NCBI RefSeq assembly: GCF_003590095.1
Contig: NC_039492.1
Location: 248,001-312,000, forward strand
Direction of reading: 5' to 3'
DNA length: 64,000 nt
Source: Trichoplusia ni
Taxonomy: Eukaryota > Arthropoda > Insecta > Lepidoptera > Noctuidae
The stretch's first letter is position 1; every line of letters begins with the position of its first letter. Shown here one piece after another: positions 24,311 to 37,264 of this stretch. The notes beneath the pieces were generated by a model that saw only the letters and a program-made list of their open reading frames with translations, ran no database searches and was not told where the DNA came from. A program made the translations under genes and the position numbers.

Positions 24311-25074
24311 GCACAGGCCGCTCGACGCGACGGCGACGACTAATAAAACGATTTAATATCTACTTCCGAACGCTCAGTGCACTCTGCGTCGTAAACCGAC
24401 CACTGCTTCGGTTATTATATTAATAACCACATTTAAATAAGCTTTCCGATCGGAAACTATTTACAAGGAACGTCTGATAGAAATATGTAATGATAAAGTT
24501 GAGATGAATGATGTTCTAAAGTGTCTTGATGCTGTTTTGGAGTCATCTGAAAGCAAGTTTGGTGTCAAAGAGTTTAGAGGTCATTTTGAAATACAGGGTA
24601 GGTCTACACAGTACCTATATATTCTAAATTAAAACTCAAGTTATAAAGTACCAGTCAAAACAAGAGGGGATCTGTTAAAAAAGTTTTTAAGTAAGTTAGT
24701 AGCAAGCCAGTGGCTTCACATGACGATGCAGAAATGTATTCTACCATATTAATTTGTAAGGTAAAACCTAGAAACGTCATCACTTTCCCAAAATGCATAG
24801 AACCACAACCAATACAAAACGAATCGTAGAACAAATTTTAAATCACAAATTCTTCTCACACTGTTATCATACGACTCGACTTTCATCTCGCCCAATTCTA
24901 TCAACACTCCCACACTAAATTAACGTGATTAACAACTATAATCTGTTCGAAAACGTTACTAACGCCGGCATCAATAAACCACGCGGCTACCAATCAGCTA
25001 TAAACTCCAGCGGACTTGAAAACCTGCACTCCATATCAATTTCTTTCAAACGACTCCGATCCGTTTACGGCGTG

Positions 25075-25180
25075 TACATTATCTGTGTGAATCGGACCGG
25101 CGGCGCGACATATAGCGCGGTGTCGCCTCTTATCGCGCGGCTGCACTCGCGATATCGCGCGAATAGGGCTGCCGCGAAAA
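25075..25180. promoter_or_regulatory. CpG-rich island with strong strand switch (about 25.1 kb)
   Basis: GC-rich core with GCGCGACATATAGCGCGG, CTCTTATCGCGCGG and CTCGCGATATCGCGCG. Hand counts: bases 24781-24960 have C49 and G14; bases 25201-25260 have T32 G18 A5 C5. The jump is abrupt at the core. It is probably a divergently transcribed regulatory element or an initiation zone. Confidence 0.4.
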
Positions 25181-25619
25181 TAAACTAAAATAAATGTTCT
25201 TGATTCGGGTGTTCGGTTTTATGCGGTTTTTGGTGTTATAGTTTTACGTGCTTGTTTTTGGTTAGATTAGTGAATGGTATTGATAAAATAAAATGAGTCC
25301 TATACATAGGCATGAAGAAAACAATTAAGTAAAAATTCGCAATTTTATTGGCTTGCATCTCCATAATTAACTCATGACTTCTTTGTGAAAATTAAAACTT
25401 TCCGCTTGAAACAATGTGAGTTAGTGGGTCAATTATTTTTCTTACACGTCTCACTTAAACGCACATAAAAATATTCATCGCCATATCCCTTTCTTTTTTC
25501 ACCTTAACTACCCTAATATCTTAACTCATCCAACGAAACCAAATTCAAAATCTCATAGGTAAAGGTACCTAATAGCGGGTATCTTTATCAAAATTCATAG
25601 AGTAGTGCAGAAAATCACA

Positions 25620-25745
25620 AAACCCGGGAGATACAATGTTCGTCGGCGATACGGCGGGTGTTCGGAGGCGATAACGGGTCGCCTTCCCCGCTCGGACGCC
25701 TCTCCCCCTTAGGGTTGCCACGGGCAGGGGAGGCGCGGGACATGT
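25620..25745. promoter_or_regulatory. GC-rich island (about 25.7 kb)
   Basis: GTCGGCGATACGGCGGGTG and GAGGCGATAACGGGTCGCC occur in a GC-rich 120-bp stretch that ends with CCCCTTAGGGTTGCCACGGG. It includes GATAA and GATAC words. No coding evidence. Confidence 0.3.
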
Positions 25746-26488
25746 GCATAACATCTTGCGAAATTGCATAGCAGTGTGTGCTTTATAATGTGCTACAGCT
25801 TTAGAAAAGATGAGATTTCATTTGTTTTTAATTGACTGTGAGTTCGATAAATGAATTATAATAAACTGCTAAGATGAGGCGAATTAAAGTATTAAGTCGT
25901 GACGTCACTTGCCAGTAACATTGACTAAAAAGTGTGACATGACGAATAGTTTACTTAAGTTATCAATCCAGTAGAATTTTATTATTGAGTACAACTTTTT
26001 GATTTATCATCCTGTACACGGATATCTTATCAACTCGTAAATAATATCTAGAGGCAATTGAACACATGTATACTACCGACTTACAATACTATCATGACCT
26101 GATAAGATGAAGCTAATAATGTATAAATTATGTGTTCTAATGACATTGACAGTTCTTGCAATTTTTACATTCACTAATATTTTTTGCCGTCCCTCCGATC
26201 TGCAGGACAAACACCACGTTTGAATTCCCATCTTAATACCTGTGTCTCCTATTTAAACTATAGATATTGTATAATATATTATTCCTACCCGTAAAAGCCT
26301 CTTCTCAAAACGGGAATTAGCAACTAGAATGTATAATGACCATTTTCAAATAAAATAAAGTCTAATTACGATCAAAAACATACTACACAGTCTTCAAACC
26401 TAGGATTACAAACTTGTAGCCCCAAATTCCTATTCGGGACAGTCCCAGTAGCCCCGCCGTGTGGCTCCCCTAGCACGGACGGCTGCGT

Positions 26489-26574
26489 CTAACAGATGCA
26501 GTGTCTTGCGTCGCAGGGCGGGCGGGATATCGCGCGCGCCCAGCCGGTATCGTCGCCCATCAGCCCGCCCAGCT
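26489..26574 (+). repeat. GC-rich module, copy A of a direct duplication
   Basis: About 86 bp beginning CTAACAGATGCAGTGTCTTG and including GGGCGGGCGGGATATCGCGC and CAGCCGGTATCG are repeated 532 bp downstream with few differences. The module joins GC-box-like GGGCGGG words to ATATCGCG and TATCG words. A/C-rich sequence lies to its left (26341-26400: A28 C13 T16 G3) and T/G-rich to its right (26581-26640: T32 G9 A13 C6). Confidence 0.75.
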
Positions 26575-27020
26575 CCTTCAACTGTTTACAACTTTCTATG
26601 TTTATAAATTGTTTCGCATGTGTTTATTAGTATGTTGTTTCGAGATGGTTTAGTATGTTCAAAGGCTCGCAAAGAAATTAATCTATTGATATATAGACTT
26701 GCATAATGCATGCATGAATGTATAATCATAGTTTTGATAACGACTTTTTTGTTAATAATTAAGCTAATAAATGGTAACCATTATTAAAAAAGCAAAAAAA
26801 ATCTTATATTTACTGAAACACAAAACCATTTTCACATAAAAGGTTGTTTGTCGTTTGTTTATTTAATAGCATATTTTTAATAAAAATAAATAAGCAAATT
26901 AGAATCAACTACTCTATCAATATGATCGATTTCTTTTATCATTTTTGATTGATCGATTTATCTTCAGCATTATACATGTCTTTTAATAATAACTTAATAT
27001 AAGAGTATGAGGAGTGAAGG

Positions 27021-27109
27021 CTAACAGATGCAGTGTCTTGCGTCGTAGGGCGGGCGGGAGATATCGCGCTCGCCCAGCCGGTATCGCGTCCTATCAGCCC
27101 GCCCCAGCC
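27021..27109 (+). repeat. GC-rich module, copy B of a direct duplication
   Basis: Starts with the same CTAACAGATGCAGTGTCTTG and continues through GGGCGGGCGGGAGATATCGC and CAGCCGGTATCGCG to CAGCCCGCCCC. It differs from copy A by a few substitutions and small indels. The intervening 450 bp are AT-rich and not shared. Confidence 0.75.
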
Positions 27110-28984
27110 GCTCACTCTTCAAAAGCGATATGTGAAGGCTCTTAACACGTAATTTAAAGTTATTTTTATACTTTAAGATTGAATATTATAATAATATATT
27201 TTTTTTATCTTTTATTTTTATTTTATTCTTTCGGAACATATGAAATTGAATACTACACAATGTAGGCCCATATCGCTTCGAGAATTTAAATTGAATAGTA
27301 GATATAATGTTATCAATTGAATAGCAAAGATTCAATTACCAGATCAGAATGAAAACTTTCACAAAATATTATCAAACGCACTTGTAACTGATCAAAGCCA
27401 ACATCACCAAGCCACATCTCAATTGGAAAACAATGTATTGGAAGTTACAGACAAAACTATATCCAATAACGAATGCAGCAAAGTCTATAATACATTAACA
27501 GATTTAAAAACCAAATTACGAACAGTAATCCAAAGAGCCGTAAGTGCTGTTTATTTGCAATCTAAATTGAATGCTAATGCTCTTGTAATACGGTTCTGAG
27601 ATGTAGACTGTTTGTATGTGTGGATAGCGGAATATCAAAGGTTTTAGAACTTGTGTTAGACGATTGCATTTAGGCTTAATACTTGCACAATGCCTACTTT
27701 TGTGAGCAGTTTGTTTCCTACTAAGTTGTTGGGTAATGAGTGTCCCACTGCGGGATAAATGTATTTATAATATACTATCTGCGTCCTGCAGTTTTACTTG
27801 CTCGTAGCGTGATTTTATGTTATTTTTGTCCATATTCTTCCTTGATGGTCACTGGGTCTGATTCAGTTGTCTTGCCAATAGCTTTTCTATGTTACAACTA
27901 GCTATTTCTTTTTTGTCTCCTTACTTTCTTAGTTCATAAGGTTCTACAGAAGTTGCTATCCCGGTCATGTGGGAAATAACGTACATTTTGACCGATACAC
28001 AGACGGATGGTTTAACTCATAAAACCTTCATAATTCAAAGCTTGTTTATTTAATACGATTTTTTCTTAAATTACCAAATTTACATTTTATACTATAGTAA
28101 GTAGAGTATAAGCCCTCACATTTATGTAACGCCTGAAAAAGGCCGTTAAGCTGAACTCCAATTATATAGATATATGTATTTAAGAACTGTACAACCTTAA
28201 CATGCAAATAAATATTTTGAGTTTGTCTTTACTTTTTAGCGTCTTAACGTTTCTTTTTAGCGTAACAGAAAATTTCGCAAAATCGGTTAACTCATTGACT
28301 AGGCACGACTTCTTCGAACAATCGAGACTTAAACCCATAACCCTCCTTTCAACAATCGGTAAAACTGAACCTGCTTGAACAGCATAAAGGAAACTTACAT
28401 ACAAATACAATGTAAAACGCATCGTTTCTTACTACTCTTGTAACAAGAAATGATATTATTTGATAGCGCAACCTACATTGCTTCTTTTCTTATCTCTGTA
28501 TGTTAATTGTAATTATGTTTCGCAGCAATGTACCCGGGGGCATACGATACTGCATTCTATATTCTTAAGAGATAGCGCTAGGTGTACTGGTTCTCTTTTT
28601 GGATACCATTTACTTTGAGCAAGTTGAGTTAACTTGCTTCTGATAGGAAAGAATATTGCAATTGATAAAAGTTTTTAACTACTGACGTCATTCCCGCCAT
28701 TTTAAACACCTTTGACCCTTTTTGCCTGTGCTGCCTTTTTTCTGCGAAACTTTGTCTCGTCCACTTTTCACTGGGTACAGCCTTTTCCTAAACCATGTGT
28801 GGCTCGGACTGTTGAAGATAGGTAAGTAACTGTTGAGTTGTCGTCCGCAATCCATTTGACTTAAGGACCCAGAAACTATTTACTTACTAATCAAGGAAAT
28901 CTGTTGTCATCATTTTCCACAGCTTTCACACTACCATGTTCTTAGTATCCAACGAAGCTAATAATAACTGATACATTTTCTCGA
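27110..28984. other. AT-rich ush intron segment
   Basis: No exon was recognised. Small open frames here are low-complexity. An AG/GTAAGT donor-like word near 28830 has no convincing coding sequence before it. Confidence 0.4.
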
Positions 28985-29125
28985 GAATTTCTAAATTCAC
29001 AAATATTTTAGACTTAGACACTGAACAAATAATGCTCATCACACAAACATTTCTCCTTGGTAGGAATCGAACCCACGACCTCCGGTACAGCAGTCAGGGC
29101 TATTAACCATTAGACCAATATGCCT
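28985..29125 (-). repeat. tRNA-derived SINE
   Basis: Read on the - strand, it begins GGCATATTGGTCTAATGGTT (A-box region), followed about 40 bases later by GTGGGTTCGATTCCTACC (a perfect B box). It then runs into a GTTTGTGTGATGAGC body, a layout familiar from noctuid SINEs. It has internal RNA polymerase III promoter boxes but is not a cellular tRNA gene. Confidence 0.75.
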
Positions 29126-29799
29126 TTACTTTTACTTTCTTTGTATCATTTTTCTACAAAATCCCAACAGAAAGTGTAAAAATCAAACTCTAATACGTTA
29201 ACATCTTATACTGCCCCATACAAAACTAAAGACATCTTCAAATTTCAATAGACCACACACCAATATATTTGAGCGCGCTCTAAAACAAATTCGAGATATA
29301 AAACGTAAGTCAACAAGTGTACACAGAACGAACAGGGACGTTAGACAATCTACAATACGAAAAACACTAATAATTTCGAGTTTTAGTTTGTTTGGTAAAG
29401 CGAGACGGTTTTAGGTTGAACACGGATGTAAAGTGACTCTAGAAGTGACTACAACTACGCTTTGCTTAGCTGACATAGATTTGTTTATATCTCGAAAGAG
29501 AAATGCAACATACAACTTGCAAAAGCTTTTAATGATTTCAAGAAATCTAGACTTTAACTGGTTTTGAAATTTTGTAAAACCAAATTCATATCAATTGACA
29601 GCGTATATCGTGCAATAATGTCTACTAAACCAGTGACTATCTTCAATTAACATGCAAATGTTAATATATCTCTTTTTGACAGTCAAAAGATTAATGAAAC
29701 AAGGCATATGTTACCATAGCTACATTTGACAGGCATAAGGTTCACTGATACAAGTCTGTTTCGTCCGTCCACGTTTACTGTCACATCTAGGTCCAGTCC

Positions 29800-29960
29800 A
29801 ATCTCCGTGGCGTTACGTGCCGTATCTCGAGGTTCGCTCACGCGCCGCTAACGATTTATTTAGTAACGCAGTAACGACGTTTGTTCTGCCAGCGCCACAC
29901 GTCATGCCCCTAGTTGTGTTTTTATCGCGACGATAACAAACCAGCGTTTGTTATATGTCA
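29800..29960. promoter_or_regulatory. CpG-rich island (about 29.9 kb)
   Basis: GTGCCGTATCTCGAGGTTCG, CTCACGCGCCGCTAACG and TTTTATCGCGACGATAACA occur within 160 bp. Two GATA-type words face each other in the last segment. T/G-rich sequence follows. Confidence 0.35.
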
Positions 29961-30549
29961 GTGTTCGCGAAATCATATTTTATTGAGTTTTTTAGATGTG
30001 ATTTGTTAAAGAGCAAAGATTGAAGAGAACTTAATATGGTGATGGTCAGTATAGGTAGTATCGAAGAGAGACTTATTTAAGATTTTTTTAAATATCAATC
30101 TGTAGCTTATTTACATAAATTTTACTGAAATCTTCAGATTCAGATACATACCTATAATATTTGACATATAAACCGATTTATTATCATGACACTGGATGAC
30201 AAGACACTTATTTGAAGCAGCGTTTCTTTCCTTTTATCAAAGCATCTTTGCCAAAAATTCAAATTTTATAATTCTCATTAATTTTGTTATCTATTGCTGA
30301 AATCTTCCTATAATTAAAAAATAAAATCAAATAACAAAACACGGACCCATAACAAGCGTAACAAACGGCATGACTTTCATCCGGACTACGAAATCGCAAA
30401 ATCAAAATAATATTAAGAAAAGGATATTAAACATAAATATCAGGATATTAGACTATTCAATGAACCAGTATTCTTGAATTAAGTCATTAAATATTCATCC
30501 ATAAAATCCAATTGGTTTCGTCTTGATACTTGAATATTATTAAAAATAA

Positions 30550-30815
30550 AACCGGTCAAGTGCGAGTCGTACTCTCAATACTAAGGGTTTCGTAAAAATA
30601 AAATGGCTGAAAAAAAATGCTAAAAGAATTAGTCACGCGAAAAATTTACTATCGTATCAATCTGTGCTTAAACTATATTTACATTTTTATCCTTTTTTCG
30701 GTTCGTGATATATCCGTCCGTCTGTCTATCACGGGCATGGCTATGCCCGTGATAGACAGACGGTCGGACAGACAGCTGGTTTCATTTTGCACTTTGGGTA
30801 AGGAACGATTGAAAA
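30550..30815 (+). repeat. RTE-type LINE fragment containing a long perfect palindrome
   Basis: The copy begins ACCGGTCAAGTGCGAGTCGT and ends near TTTGCACTTTGGGTAAGGAA, both hallmarks of a widespread lepidopteran RTE-type repeat. In its middle, 30718-30738 and 30743-30763 are perfect 21-bp reverse complements separated by GGCT. The palindrome seems to have arisen within this copy. Confidence 0.6.
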
Positions 30816-32180
30816 TTATTCCTTTAATCGCCAAGACGCCGTTCACGTCACGATTTTGACAAAAGCCTTAAAAACAAACTTAATTAAAGCCGGGCTATTA
30901 TCAAACAAACTTGAATTATGAAAATCGTAAAGTAATATTTATATCTTTTAAGTTTAATAGCGACATCTAGTCGCAGTTTTAGGAGCTATATTAGCTTTTT
31001 CTGACTAAAAGTTTTCTCTGAGTTTAGTAACCATTTTTTGGAGAGTTTATTAAACATTCGCTTGATTTGTGCAACTTTAACTGGTTTAAGCAAGATTTTC
31101 GAATACGATTTAAAAATTAATTACACGACTGACACACATACAATATACTCATTAGACAGTAAATAAAAAAAAATAGCTAAAAGCAAAGAAACTGTGACCC
31201 CAGAATTCGATGCAACATTTCACCCCAAGGACTCAAGTGAAAAAGTGTTAAGCAAAAATATTTTATTTAGCCTGGTGACGAAGGTACGAAAAGAGTTTCG
31301 ATCCTGAAACTATTTAAACCTCATTAAACCAAATTAAATAAAACTAACCTACAAAAAAAAACTTATTTCGAAGACATCTAACAACCCTCTTAAACTATTT
31401 CCATACGCACATCAAGAATCACCAATTACAATCCAGCACAACACTTAAGATCAAAAACAAACATTAACAGAACAAAAAAGGACAACATTACTTATATTAA
31501 TTTATTCTGAAGCTGTCAATTTGCTGTTAATTACACACCAGAGCAGGCTATTACAGTAAAACAACGAGCTTTGATAGACCGCAGTTATCGGAATTAACAT
31601 AAGAATTCTGCTTAATCAACACTTAATGTTAATGCTGTTAAAGGATAATTTCACAAACTTTTTAAACTTAGTTTTCGTGAATTAAGTTCAGAGAACTGTG
31701 ATCGAGTTTAGTGAATGAAGAAAATGTTTCTAATTTTACAGGTGACTTTAGAATTGCGTTGTTGCTTTTTTGTCATCAGAATTTTGAATACATTGAACTT
31801 AGGTTCAGTTACGTTTTAAGTATTAAATCGTCGAGTTTCAATTTTATAATAAAAATATAAACTGCGTTTTCCTCAGTTAGGTACTAGGTACTGGGGTAAA
31901 GAAACTGCATACAGTGTACTACGAAATAAAGCCAGCATGGACTTAATTTAAAACCATGAACCGAGTTCAGTACAACTGATCAGGTTCATACCAGTGTAGT
32001 CCGTCCTCGATGTAAATGCATTCTCGTTTGACTTGCAATTTGTTCTTACTTTCTTTGTTTTTATACAAAAGGTGATGACAATTGGGTTCCTTCGCGTTCG
32101 TTATTGTAATTTTATTAATGTCTGTGTTCATTGCTGTGCTAATTGGTAGGTATTTTAGTTTCTCTTGGATGTTTAAATTA
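30816..32180. other. AT-rich ush intron segment
   Basis: No exon was recognised. The interval 31140-31500 is A/C-rich on the + strand and 31660-31830 is T/G-rich, with a TTATCGG word near 31590 between them: a weaker instance of the composition switch. Confidence 0.35.
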
Positions 32181-32209
32181 ATGTTTTGTTTTTTTCTTTT
32201 CAGGTAAGT
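32181..32209 (+). promoter_or_regulatory. Candidate recursive (zero-length exon) splice site 2
   Basis: A long pyrimidine tract (GTTTTTTTCTTTTCAG) is followed without gap by GTAAGT; the junction is at 32203/32204. The combined acceptor-donor is textbook for an insect ratchet point. It lies 17,642 bases before the ush exon acceptor and 17,836 bases after the equivalent site at 14367/14368. Confidence 0.75.
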
Positions 32210-32589
32210 ACACAATGCATCGGTGCTGGCTACTTTGTAATACGTTTGGGACGTTTATCTTGAAATCTGATCTGACAACAAAATAAGTAAGTCTTGTGGT
32301 AACTATCGGTTGCTATAGAAAATACAAGTATCATTTGAAAGTAAGTTTCAATCAAAATTATTAAAAATAATGGTATTCCCAGCAAATAATTATTTTATTT
32401 TGCCTCAACCTACAATAAAATGAATCTCTGAGCTATATTACTTAAAATATACCTTTTCAAATCCAATTAGTTTAAATTTAACCAAAAACACTATCACACA
32501 AACAACAAAAAAAACAATCTTAACAATTCCATTACAACCACATCATAATTCAAAGCAACAAAGCCTCCAGTTAGCACGAAATTAAAAGG

Positions 32590-32700
32590 TGTTAGTATCC
32601 GCCCGCCCTGATGGTATCGCCGCCCGCCCAGCTCTAATTGAATATATATCGACTCAGGTGCGCTCTAATGGCCTGATAGTGGACTATCTTGTTCTACGTG
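32590..32700. promoter_or_regulatory. GC-rich island (about 32.6 kb)
   Basis: ATCCGCCCGCCCTGATGG and TATCGCCGCCCGCCCAGC echo the GGGCGGGCGG/TATCG vocabulary of the duplicated module at 26.5 and 27.0 kb. Hand counts: 32461-32520 has A33 C13 T13 G1; 32761-32820 has T27 G14 A16 C3. Confidence 0.4.
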
Positions 32701-33224
32701 GAATTATAATAGAAACTACACGGATTTAACTTTTAAAATTTGAATGGTATTAAGTTTGGTGGTTTGGGTTAAATGGTAAAAAATGTCTTGAGGTAATTTC
32801 ATGTTTGCTTTGTATTTATAAATAAGCAATTGTTTTGTTACAATAAAATTGAGCTAAAGCTATTAAAACAAAAATCAGTTAGATTGGCCATCATCGATGT
32901 GCTATGTGCTTTCTGGACGATTTTAGGCTACATTCTTTTATAACTATGCTTATATTCATCACATTCAGTACAACCCTATTAAGCATAAAAAATTAAAGGT
33001 TTACCCCTCGCGGACCACATGCACAACACATCAAATTTAATTGAAGACGCTTACCATCCGGAACTGTCGCAATAAACATTTACAGCACATTTAAAATCCA
33101 GAAAAACAATATTCCGGACTTTTGCTGGACTTCGAAATCCCGGAGTAGAGTGTGACCCGGCGAGGGTCCACAGATACACATCTCAGGAAACATATCAGGC
33201 TTCGTTACAGGGGAATAAATAAGT

Positions 33225-33350
33225 GCGGATGCATTAGGGCGGGCGGGCGAGCCTCAGGTGATCTTCCGCCCGCCCTGTATCGCTGATAACGTACGTTAAC
33301 GGCTGTTAACGGGCGTTAGCGGGCGTAACGACGCCGTTAGTAGAGGTTAC
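33225..33350. promoter_or_regulatory. GC-rich island with hairpin and Myb-like repeats
   Basis: A perfect 11-bp inverted repeat, AGGGCGGGCGG (33236-33246) and CCGCCCGCCCT (33266-33276), is followed by TATCGCTGATAACG and then by tandem-like GTTAACGG/GTTAGCGG units (33295-33340). The GC-box words match those at 26.5, 27.0 and 32.6 kb. It is likely regulatory; binding proteins are unknown. Confidence 0.4.
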
Positions 33351-36300
33351 TTCCTCGGCCATTGTGTGGAGTGGCCGAACACTGGAACTTTATAAAATGG
33401 TGCGCCTCATAAATTTGTTAACCGATCATGTTAAATTTTCTCTTATCTCTAAAGCTGTTGGTCTTAGATTCTGCGATGTTGGACCCATCTCCATTGGGGT
33501 TCACACCTATTCACTGTATGGTTTGCACTTTTCATTTTCTTCACTTGTTTTCTCCAAAAAGGTTAGACCCGTTAGACCGTTGTTACTACATTGTTCTAGC
33601 AATTGACAGTTAGAAGTATATGCAAAGGCTTTTCAGAGATGCGAACAACAGAATAATAAAATTATGGACAAAATCCGTTTCTTTTTATAATGTATGTCTG
33701 CATGGTCTTTGGTTAACACAGTTTCATAAAAAAAATCAAGCTCAAATGACGTCATAACTTTACTAGACAAATTAAAATTGTTTACACTATTTACGAAAAT
33801 AACGTTATAATAAATTGGCAATATTCAATGTCAGACATATAATTTTAACGTTCAAAACAGTCTGATATTGTGATTTAGATGTTATCTTAATACAAGACAA
33901 GGCCCATTAAGATGATACATTTCTATTTGCTTACGATAGCCGTAATTTATCGCGTCTTTATTTGTTATTGCAATGTGTTCAAATGTTTTTGTGCTCTGAC
34001 AACATTCGAGTCGTTTGAGTCATTGTTTCAATAAGGTTTTATTGTTTTTTGGTCTCGTATGGAACCTTTTTGGTTTGCCTATAATTGAAGAAAAAATATC
34101 GAGTATTGATCACCACTATTCTCAATTGAGGGTTGGTGATTTCATGCTAATCGTATTGATCACCACGCTTTTCTTTTTGGCATGTTTTAGTTTGAGATAA
34201 AATGTTTTCCTTCGGCTATAGTCGCGTCGTAGAATCCAAAAAAAACAAAAGCATTTTGATCCTGCAACTAGAGGCAAAAAGGTACTTTTTAAATCCGAAG
34301 CCAATACAATAATTAACAACCCTTTCAAGTCACAGCCCTAAACGTCCACAAGACAGTTTGAACTTTATTTAAAGCTTCACTCTATGACTCATAAAATTCG
34401 TATGTCTGTACAATTTACGGTTTGATGAAGAAGCTTTTAATGCATGCAATAGTTTTAAGCTAATAACTTTTGGTTTATCAAGTCGTAAAGTGGGATATGG
34501 TCTCTATTAGCCTTAAGGAATAAGGGAAATTCAAGTCACGTTTGTGAATAACATTTGTACACATATTTACTGTTGATAGTAATGTGTATCGATATTTATA
34601 TAAAGAATTGAAATAGAAAAAGGTAAATTAATTAAAAAAAGTAAAGGATCTTAGTTTTTATTTTTATTCAAACACCTAGAGTCAGTCAGAGAACAGCCAG
34701 AGAAAGGGCCAGGAAAACGGTCTACTTGAAGTAAAAACTTTTGATTATAAGTAAAAGATATGTATATTTCCATATGCTGTTCTGGTAGTACAATGCGTGA
34801 TACCATTGATTAAATTGTAATCAACATTTAGAAAATCTTATAACAAAGACATTTAATATAGTGACTCACAATAATATAATTAAAATGACCACACAAAGCA
34901 AAAGCTAAACAAAGTTGGTTTCATAGCAACAATCATTTACGGAATAAAATTAATTGATTAAAAAGCATTGATCATACTTTATTAATTAAATGATTCAGTA
35001 CTATAAAATCTTAATAACAACAATCACAAAATAAATTTACATCAAGAATATTATCCCTAAAAAGTACAAAAGTATTTAAAACATCAGGCTGAAACGAAAC
35101 ACTACTACTATATTACATAAAGAATGAACGATATCGCCAATTCCAACTATTCCAAACTCTCAAATATGTAACTTAATCTGAACAAACTATCTGGTATCTT
35201 GTAACGTTATCTACGGAACTAGCTTATTTACTTTAAAATTCAGAACAATTCGGCGGAATCTGAAGCATCCGCGTTCACAAGTTGGTATCGCGTCCGTATA
35301 TATCAGGGCGCAGTATCTTGGAGTAGTGCTGTCCTGATATTCTACTGGAGGCCGGGATTGTCCAAAGAAGAAATATCATAATATCGAACCGTGCTTATAA
35401 AAAACACGGATACTGATGTGTAGGATAAAACTTTTTGAACTAGATCTATTTTGACAAGCTCTACTATAATTGTAAAAGTTTTTCTGTGGTTGTGGCTTTG
35501 TAATTTCTTTGAATTATTACATACACAGTGCTTAAAAATTAAAAAAAAAAACAATTTTGCATCGAAATTACTCCAACGGCAACATTAAAATAATTTTCTA
35601 AAACACAACCATCCCGGGACTGTCACCTTTCCCCGGGCCACCGGATCCCGGACACGACCAACACTGGTTCGCAAAGTAAAAGTTTTGGTAGCAAGTGCAC
35701 TGCATCGAGATATACGCCCAGATCTCGGACGTATAAAATTTTAAACTGCGCTCTTAGCTACTCAACATTTTTCATCCGTTGTACCAGGATAACAGATAAC
35801 CATGCTATGATACATTGGGCTGTGTTAAGATTCCGATCAGTAATTTTCGCGTTTTGCTCCTTTTGTTACGGAATGGAACGTTTCCGTTTGAACTTCGTTT
35901 TTATTTGAACGTTTTCTGGTATATTGCACTGAGGGAAGAGATCATAAAAGATAATTATAAAGCCGAGAACAAAAAACGAAATTAAACCATTTTGGCGATG
36001 GTTACAGCAAAACACTAGCAGATTGACATAAACCAGGTCTTATTAAACATCCAGCAGTGGGATGTAGGTATATAGGCTGGTATTATTATTTTCATTATAT
36101 CATACATAGATGGTACAATTATGTCGGCAATACCCAAAAATAGAATTCCATTTTTATGCATCCTTTATCAAGCTATTAGCGACTAAGATTTTAGCGATAA
36201 TTAATAACAGAATAAAATCGTTCAGTAATTAAATACAATCAAATAAATGATCAGTTTGACATTTACAAATTAAATTAATATCTATTTAATTTAAAAGTCA

Positions 36301-37264
36301 TATAAGTTCAAGAAAATAAGCTACAAGCCTAGAACGTTGTTCTGATATTGCAATAAAATGGTAATTTTACGTTTTGCTATCTTAATTGTACTTACCAGTG
36401 TGTTTTAATTATAAATTAAGATTAAATTTGTTGTATTGTCTCGTGCCATATTAGTGCATGCTTGGCCGATATCAGCTGATTGGTAAAGGCAAGTTTAAGG
36501 CAGGTTATACGAAGATATAAAAGTAATTAAAAAAGGAAACTAGCCATAGTATATTGACAGATAGGGAAGAGGATGGATATAGCATGTTACTGGAAGTAAC
36601 GATGTGTCCTGCATTTTTTGAAATTTACTAATGGTATCTAATAGACGAAAGGGCAGGTTTGATCCCCAACGCAAATAGGCTTTGATATATATATAGGCTA
36701 TAAGATACTACTGAGAAATGGTGAAAGAAAACGTCGAAAAAAATAAATCTGATTTCGGCAACCCACAGTGAGCTAGCGTTGTAATCAATGCTTAAACTTG
36801 ACCTATAATATGAAAAGAAGTCTGTACCCTGCAGTGAGGGTTTCATAGCCTCGAATTATAAAAAAAAACTTAATTAACAGCTAATTGCTTAAATACTTTT
36901 TGGAATCTTCTTATCCCTGTTTACGGGTAGACGCAGAAGCATTCTTCATACAGTAATCCAACACAGAATAGATAATCATTTCACACATGTTGCAACACTC
37001 AATCAAGTTCGATTTAACATACAAACGTTAGCCTAAAGTATAATTTCCAAAGGCTGGAACAATAATAACGTGGTACATTGTATTCGCAAGCGTTTGCGCT
37101 CAAGACATCGACAACGATACGTTTGTAGATACGACTAACTTCGCAAGATCCAATACGAAACACCGAAAGTTGTTCTGTGTGTGGTGCAAGCGAAAAGAGG
37201 TGGGAGGGTCGAGTATTAAACGTATCATAGAAAGAATGAGGAGAAGGAAGGAGTTTATATTACA
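33351..37264. other. AT-rich ush intron segment
   Basis: No exon was recognised in nearly 4 kb. A CpG-containing bit near 35270-35330 (GGTATCGCGTCCGTATATAT) and one near 35620-35660 are minor islands. A short LINE-derived scrap is near 36040-36075. Open frames are short and low-complexity. Confidence 0.4.

Noticed and set aside
29061..29125. Possible genuine tRNA gene on the - strand
   Set aside because: It has good A and B boxes, but the sequence runs directly into a SINE body and the acceptor arm does not close; it is a SINE head.
31967..32215. 82-codon frame on the - strand overlapping recursive site 2
   Set aside because: The Lys/Asn-rich sequence has no recognisable motif. Its start lies in the pyrimidine tract of the splice site, so it is explained by composition.
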